Assembly (NCBI GenBank): GCA_964019425.1
Contig: OZ025801.1
Coordinates: forward strand, 310,001 to 374,000
Length of the DNA: 64,000 nt
Source of the DNA: Flectonema sp. DT1601
Taxonomy: Eukaryota > Euglenozoa > Diplonemea > Diplonemida > Diplonemidae
Direction of reading: 5' to 3'
The notes under the pieces: generated by a model
Told to the model about the DNA's origin: nothing
Database searches by the model: none
The model's input: only the letters and a program-made list of their open reading frames with translations
In this document: positions 59,301 to 64,000 of the stretch, one piece after another
Layout: every line of letters starts with the position of its first letter
Numbering within the stretch: position 1 is the first letter of the stretch
Made by a program: the position numbers and the translations under genes

Positions 59301-61421
59301 TTCAACGCGCACAAGAGTTTTGTTGCCAGACACTGACTCAACAGTTCCCTTTCTCCATTCTGCTGTAGTGGTGTCCCTGACTCGTACCTTGCACCCAACT
59401 GTATAGGAACTCGCTTGATTATCTCTTTCAATATACTCCCAAGTGAAAGAAGCGTCTTGTCCGTCAACTCTTACTTTTGTCTTTCTGTCTGCTGTGGAAA
59501 CGACGGCTCCGTTTCTCCAGTTCTCCCGTTCAGAGTCTCTGACGCGGACTCTGTCGCCTAATTTAAAAACTTCTTTTATTGAATCCTTCGCTGCCTGTTC
59601 TTTAGCTGCGCGTTCCTTCTCTTTCTCCGCCTGCTCTTTGTCTGCTCGGTCTTTTGCAGAACGTTCCCTATCACGTTCTCTCTCTCTCTCTTTGTCTTTT
59701 TCCCATTCCGCCTCCTTTCGTTTTTCCTCCTCCCTGGCTTGTTCTTTGTCAGCAGCTTCCTTCATTGAACGCTCTTTTGCGCGAGCATTTTCTTCACGTT
59801 CCGCGTCTTCCTTGGCAGCCTGTTGTTTTGCAAGAGAAGACTTGCGATCGCGTTCTTCTTCTTCTCGACGACGTTCGTCTCTTTCCTTTTCCCATTGCAG
59901 TCTATCTTCTCGTTCACGTTTTTCCTTTGCGAGTTGCTCTTTTTGAGCTTCTAGTTCCTTCCTCTCAGAAAGATCTTTCTCCGCGAGTCGCTTTTCCTTT
60001 TCAGCAATTTCTTGTTCCTTCTTTTCGAATTCCTCCTTTTCAGCATTCTCTCGCTTATCCTTTTCCACTCTTTCTTCTTCTCTCTTTAGTTCGGCTTTCT
60101 TCCTCGCTTCCCGTTCGGCATCTTCCATGGCGCGTTCCTTTTCAGATTTGTCATCTCTGGGAGATGATTTCTTGTAATCTCTTTCGTCTTTGCTTTTTGC
60201 TTTCGCCTTTTCCTTTTCATCGTCTGAACGAGGTGGTGGTGGTGGTGGCGGTGGTGAACTATCTGAGTGGTATCTATCTCGAGACTTGTGTCGCGAAGAG
60301 TGACGATTTGGTGTTCGACGAGTTGGTGGAGGAGGAGCTCTGCCATGATGCTCAAAACAGTATTGATCAACAGCTGAAAGTATTCTATTAGTGTTGTGAG
60401 TCAGATCCATTATTGAGTTTAATTCTTGACGAAAGAAGTCTTGTTCATCTTCTGGATACGATCCAATCTTACCAAGTCGTGTGTCACCATCAACATAGTC
60501 TTCAACAAGTGTCATTAAAGTAGCAAGTTGAGCTAGTACTTCGTATCGAAGAAACTTCTTAACACTTTCCGATCCACGTGTTGATCTTTTTCTTCGTGGT
60601 TGTATTGACTGCTCACTGATAGAAGATTCAGTGTCGTCAACACGAATTGGTCTTCTCTTTTTCTTTTTCTTAGTTGGGTGTCCAGTTGATAAATTATTAA
60701 TCATACTCATATTATCGATTGTTCCTACTCCATGTCCCCACCGAGTAGCTTCTTCGAGAGCATTTCTGTTGGGCATCGGAATGAATTTTCCAGTGCTGTC
60801 TCTGTAGTACATTGGTTGTGGTGCTGTTTGTAATTGTTGAGAAGTACCAACGACAGCACCAGTTGGCTGCTGTCCTCTGAGGAGTCTTCCTCCAATTGGA
60901 GGACCAGATGACAGAGCTGCAGGTAGTGTTGAGTTTCCTAAACAAGTTAATCTAACGTCAACTGTCATGATTCCAATCTTGTTACCCAACACGTCAGAGA
61001 GAGTGAAGACACCTCTTTTAATACCGCAGCGTAGTTCCTCACCGTGTTCACCAATAACTAACGCGTGAGAACCAATTACTGTTCGATTATTCTCACTAAC
61101 TTCATCAACTAATATAATGTGAAGCGTAAGAGGGAGTGCTGGAGTCAACTCTTCTGGTCGTACTTGAAACAGACAAGACTTTCCAGCTTCAAAACATATT
61201 GAACGAAAACAACCATCACTTGCTTCAGTCCCTCGTCTGTGTCCTTCTCTATTAGCTAAGTCTGGTCTCACGAATAATGTCGGAAATCCCCATAATCTAA
61301 ATGCAATACATGGATTAGTTGTAGTTGATACTCCCACTAACTCTCTCAGACCGTGAACGTACACTTCGAGCCCATAAAGTTTATTACTAGCTGTGTTTCC
61401 AGATCCAACCTGAAGCGCCAT
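56305..61421 (-). CDS. 1629-aa protein: C2-like domain, charged coiled coil, 17 SH3/Tudor-like repeats
   Basis: Four exons on the - strand: 61421-57878, 57805-57702, 57619-57413, 57339-56305; introns are 72, 82 and 73 nt. Residues about 12-170 look like a C2-type beta sandwich (LYGLEVYVHGLREL, LTLHIILVDE, GIMTVDVRLTCLG). A Lys/Arg-rich stretch and a folded segment (about 290-370) follow, then poly-Pro (about 390), then about 200 residues of Glu/Lys/Arg-rich single helix or coiled coil. From about 615 to the end come 17 repeats of about 45-60 aa with the pattern VGDxVRVRD....EWxxGxV......VxVxG....FTWNFVE, a small SH3/Tudor/KOW-like barrel. Introns 2 and 3 fall exactly at repeat starts, so exon 3 is one whole repeat. 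Likely a scaffold binding membranes or partners; function not known. Confidence 0.88.
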
Positions 61422-64000
61422 ATTATTTCCTCAGGTAACGACCCCACCCCCCTTCTTAGAAAGTGATAATAATTTATTGACCAAATGATGGATAGGTTTT
61501 TAAAAACAGACAACGATTCTTACTTGTATTTTGTAATAATAAGTTGACAAATAAATTGAATCTTCCAAACCACACTCACGATCACAAATTTCTATGAGTT
61601 CTTACGAGTAGAAGAACACAAATCAGTCCACTCAAAAAAACTACCGCACAGCTATGGCTGAGGTGAAAGTTGTTATTCTTACTAACTCATTGCATGCATC
61701 AACAAGTTCTCAGCTGGAGACAATAAAAACAAAACAAAAGTAAAAGTACTCAAACTCACTCCCCTTATACATCAATCTTTATAATTATTTATTTATCCAC
61801 TCCTGCTACCGAGTATCAGTTTAGTGAACTAATAGAACCAACTAAGGGATCTCTATACTGCAGTAGTAGAGATCCTTACAAAAGGTACAGAACATGGCTA
61901 CAGAGCATTCTCTTTAAACAAAGAAAAAAGATACGAAATAATCGATGCGTGTGTTGCGTTACGAATGTGACAGAGCGGCTTTAGTAAAGTAATTGTTTCC
62001 CAAATTTGCCGATAGAAATAAAAAAAGAAAAAGAAAGCCATTCAGATGAACTTGCTATTTCATTGATTGCAGAGAAAACATAACATAATAAATAACAGAA
62101 AAAAATTTTTTTTCCCCCCTGACTTCGTCGGTGCAAAAAAACAAAAATAAGCATCAATACACGTGCCATACCTCTGGAGAAGCAGACGAGAAAAAGAAGT
62201 GCATTGAACGAATAAAAAAAGCAGTTATCCTTATGTCTGTGACGCAAAGTCACCTGCAGAGAACACATGATATTTATTTATTTACGAAACCTAGGAACCA
62301 AAAGCCAGGAAAAGCTCAATAGGGATAACAGTTATATCGCTACCAGCGACCACAAGACTCTCACAGACGATAAGAGACGTAGAATAACCTGGAACAAATG
62401 ACTACCTAAACCCACGCCCACGCGAGCACAGACAGTGTTAAAGACGGCTGATAACTCCAATTTTCGTTAAAAAGAGGGAGAACATGCCACATTAGATCAG
62501 AAAATAAGAAATAAAGTGATAAAAAAAAACTTGAATGGAACTGAGATAAAAATAATAAAATTTAATAAAAAAAGTGGTTCTAGAAATCCAATCGAAATCA
62601 GACTTGCGCTATTTCTTTTTTATTTTTTTTTCTGTTTATAAAACATAATCGGCATTAACGTGAACCAGAAGAGGATCAATCACGGAGATTGTGTTTATAG
62701 CTTCGGCCGGAAGGAATGACTAAAATCAAATGGGAGAGTCTGTTTTGGATCATAACTGCCTGATTAATTGTTAAGTGGAGAAAAAAAAATATGTATTTTA
62801 AACTTTTTTTTAAAAAAAAATACCTTCGAATTGTGATTGAAGCGGCCTACCCACCCGGAAGGTTGGAGTGGCTGCCTATCAATACTGAACAAACGGCGAA
62901 CGGGCTCTCCATTTACTTAGTATCATTAATTTTAGAACAGAAAAGTGAGAATTAGGTAGCAAGTCCAACTATCCACTGAGTACGACGCACCAAAGAGAAC
63001 CAGCAGATCTCCAATACCGCGGTAGTAGTTTGAAGCCATTCCCTGAAAAGGATTATTTTGATAGTTTCAGCACTGGGTATACTAATTTGTAACCACAATG
63101 CATCAACCTTGATAGACTTATCAAAAAAAAAGAAATTGAGAAAATAAAAAACCACCATAGTCAGTAAGTACTATGATAATTAATTGAACAAAATAATTTA
63201 AAAAAAAAAAAAAAAAAAAAGAAAGAAAACAACTTATTTAGTGAAGATTCCATTAGAACCTGCAGCCACCTTCTATGAAATAATAAAAAGAAGGTTTTTA
63301 CCATCTGATTCCAAAGAAATCTATTGAATTGAGGTGAGAGGAAGAAACACAAAACACATTCTTGCAAACTATGTAATAAAGTTTTTTTTTTTTTTGTAAG
63401 TGGGAAAACCGGTCTGACCAATCAGCAGGTTAACTTCATATAAAAAAAGATGATTTTATCGTTTTTAAGACTTCGGATGGTACAAAAACAATGACCTAAA
63501 TTCTCACATGTTTCGGAACCTCCTTCCGCAGTCAAAATAACAAAACAACTTTTTTCGAATAAAATTTTGCTCTTGAAATCAAACGAATTCTCCCTTTTTT
63601 TATTTTCTTTCTTTCTTTCTTTTCCTTTTTCGCACAAGTATTTTTGAGATCAAAAAATATCAACAAACGTTAGAGTAGTCACACTGTGAGAAGAGACGAC
63701 TACCAAGACGCACCTCATTCATGAAACAGGAATGAAGTGCGTCTATCAATTAACGGAATCTACTGACGATCTCAGAAATTATTTTTTGAAAAATTATTAT
63801 TAATCGGGTCTCTTTATCGTTTGTCAACGTGAATGACGTATCCCAACAGAGCACACTCTTCGGGTTTTTTTCTTTCTTTTCTTTTTCTCTAAAATCAAGC
63901 AGATGAACACACAGCTGTGAGCTGGCGTGTACTTAACACAAAAACAGAATTATCAGAATGGTGTCTGACAGGGTAGTTTGAGAGTCCAAAAAGCGTGGTG
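61422..64000. other. Gene-free end of window
   Basis: No coding region is supported on either strand. A/T runs lie near 62802-62820, 63200-63220 and 63381-63396. A stem-loop at 63707-63743 is listed separately. Confidence 0.6.
63707..63743 (-). other. 14-bp inverted repeat (stem-loop)
   Basis: GACGCACCTCATTC, a 9-nt loop, then GAATGAAGTGCGTC. One pair is mismatched as read on the + strand but becomes a G-U pair in a - strand transcript, so an RNA hairpin on the - strand is favoured. Role unknown. Confidence 0.5.

Noticed and set aside
1-64000. CRISPR arrays, bacterial operons or rRNA genes
   Set aside because: No spaced identical repeats, Shine-Dalgarno-led operons or rRNA signatures are visible; the genes are clearly eukaryotic.

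Overview
The window is nuclear DNA from a protist, most probably a euglenozoan of the diplonemid/kinetoplastid lineage. The decisive clue is a 38-nt sequence at 22021-22058. Its 3' half, agtttctgtactttattg, is the recognisable 3' half of kinetoplastid/diplonemid spliced leaders, and it is joined exactly at the splice-acceptor position of a retroelement leader. Supporting clues are a VIPER-order tyrosine-recombinase retroelement, tryparedoxin-type WCPPC proteins, and a pyrimidine-rich tract plus AG just upstream of most start codons. Genes also carry ordinary cis introns (15 inferred, 66-84 nt), which kinetoplastids almost lack, so a diplonemid-like organism is the better guess. The species cannot be named from sequence alone.

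Layout. From 1 to 21.6 kb every recognisable gene is on the + strand: a CIPK-like kinase (5' partial), a START/SRPBCC-like protein, a TMEM65-GAF fusion, a GNAT acetyltransferase, a beta-propeller protein, a possible PD-(D/E)XK nuclease, a ubiquitin-like-domain protein, a multi-span membrane protein, and a ubiquitin-like/leucine-rich-repeat gene broken by insertions. From 21.6 to 31.3 kb lies a transposon island. It holds an antisense retroelement fragment, a leader-bearing processed copy, one whole-looking 4.65-kb copy, one shorter copy, and a decayed MULE DNA transposon. From 31.7 to 61.4 kb every gene is on the - strand: an unrecognised protein, a motor-less kinesin-3 tail, two tandem tryparedoxin/nucleoredoxin genes, a 2300-aa Q-rich repeat protein, an ERI1-like exonuclease, two short CIPK-like kinases, splicing factor SF3B3 (6 exons), and a 1629-aa protein with 17 tandem SH3/Tudor-like repeats. 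The ends at 1.3-3.4 kb and 61.4-64 kb hold no gene I can support.

How it fits together. Two co-directional gene arrays converge on the transposon island, as expected of polycistronic transcription with trans-splicing and a convergent strand-switch region. Adjacent genes are functionally unrelated, which also fits that model. Intergenic DNA is AT-rich, full of A/T homopolymers of 20-35 bases, and contains several dispersed or tandem repeat families, concentrated at 9.7-13.4 kb. Coding regions were judged by reading protein motifs by eye; no database search was run.
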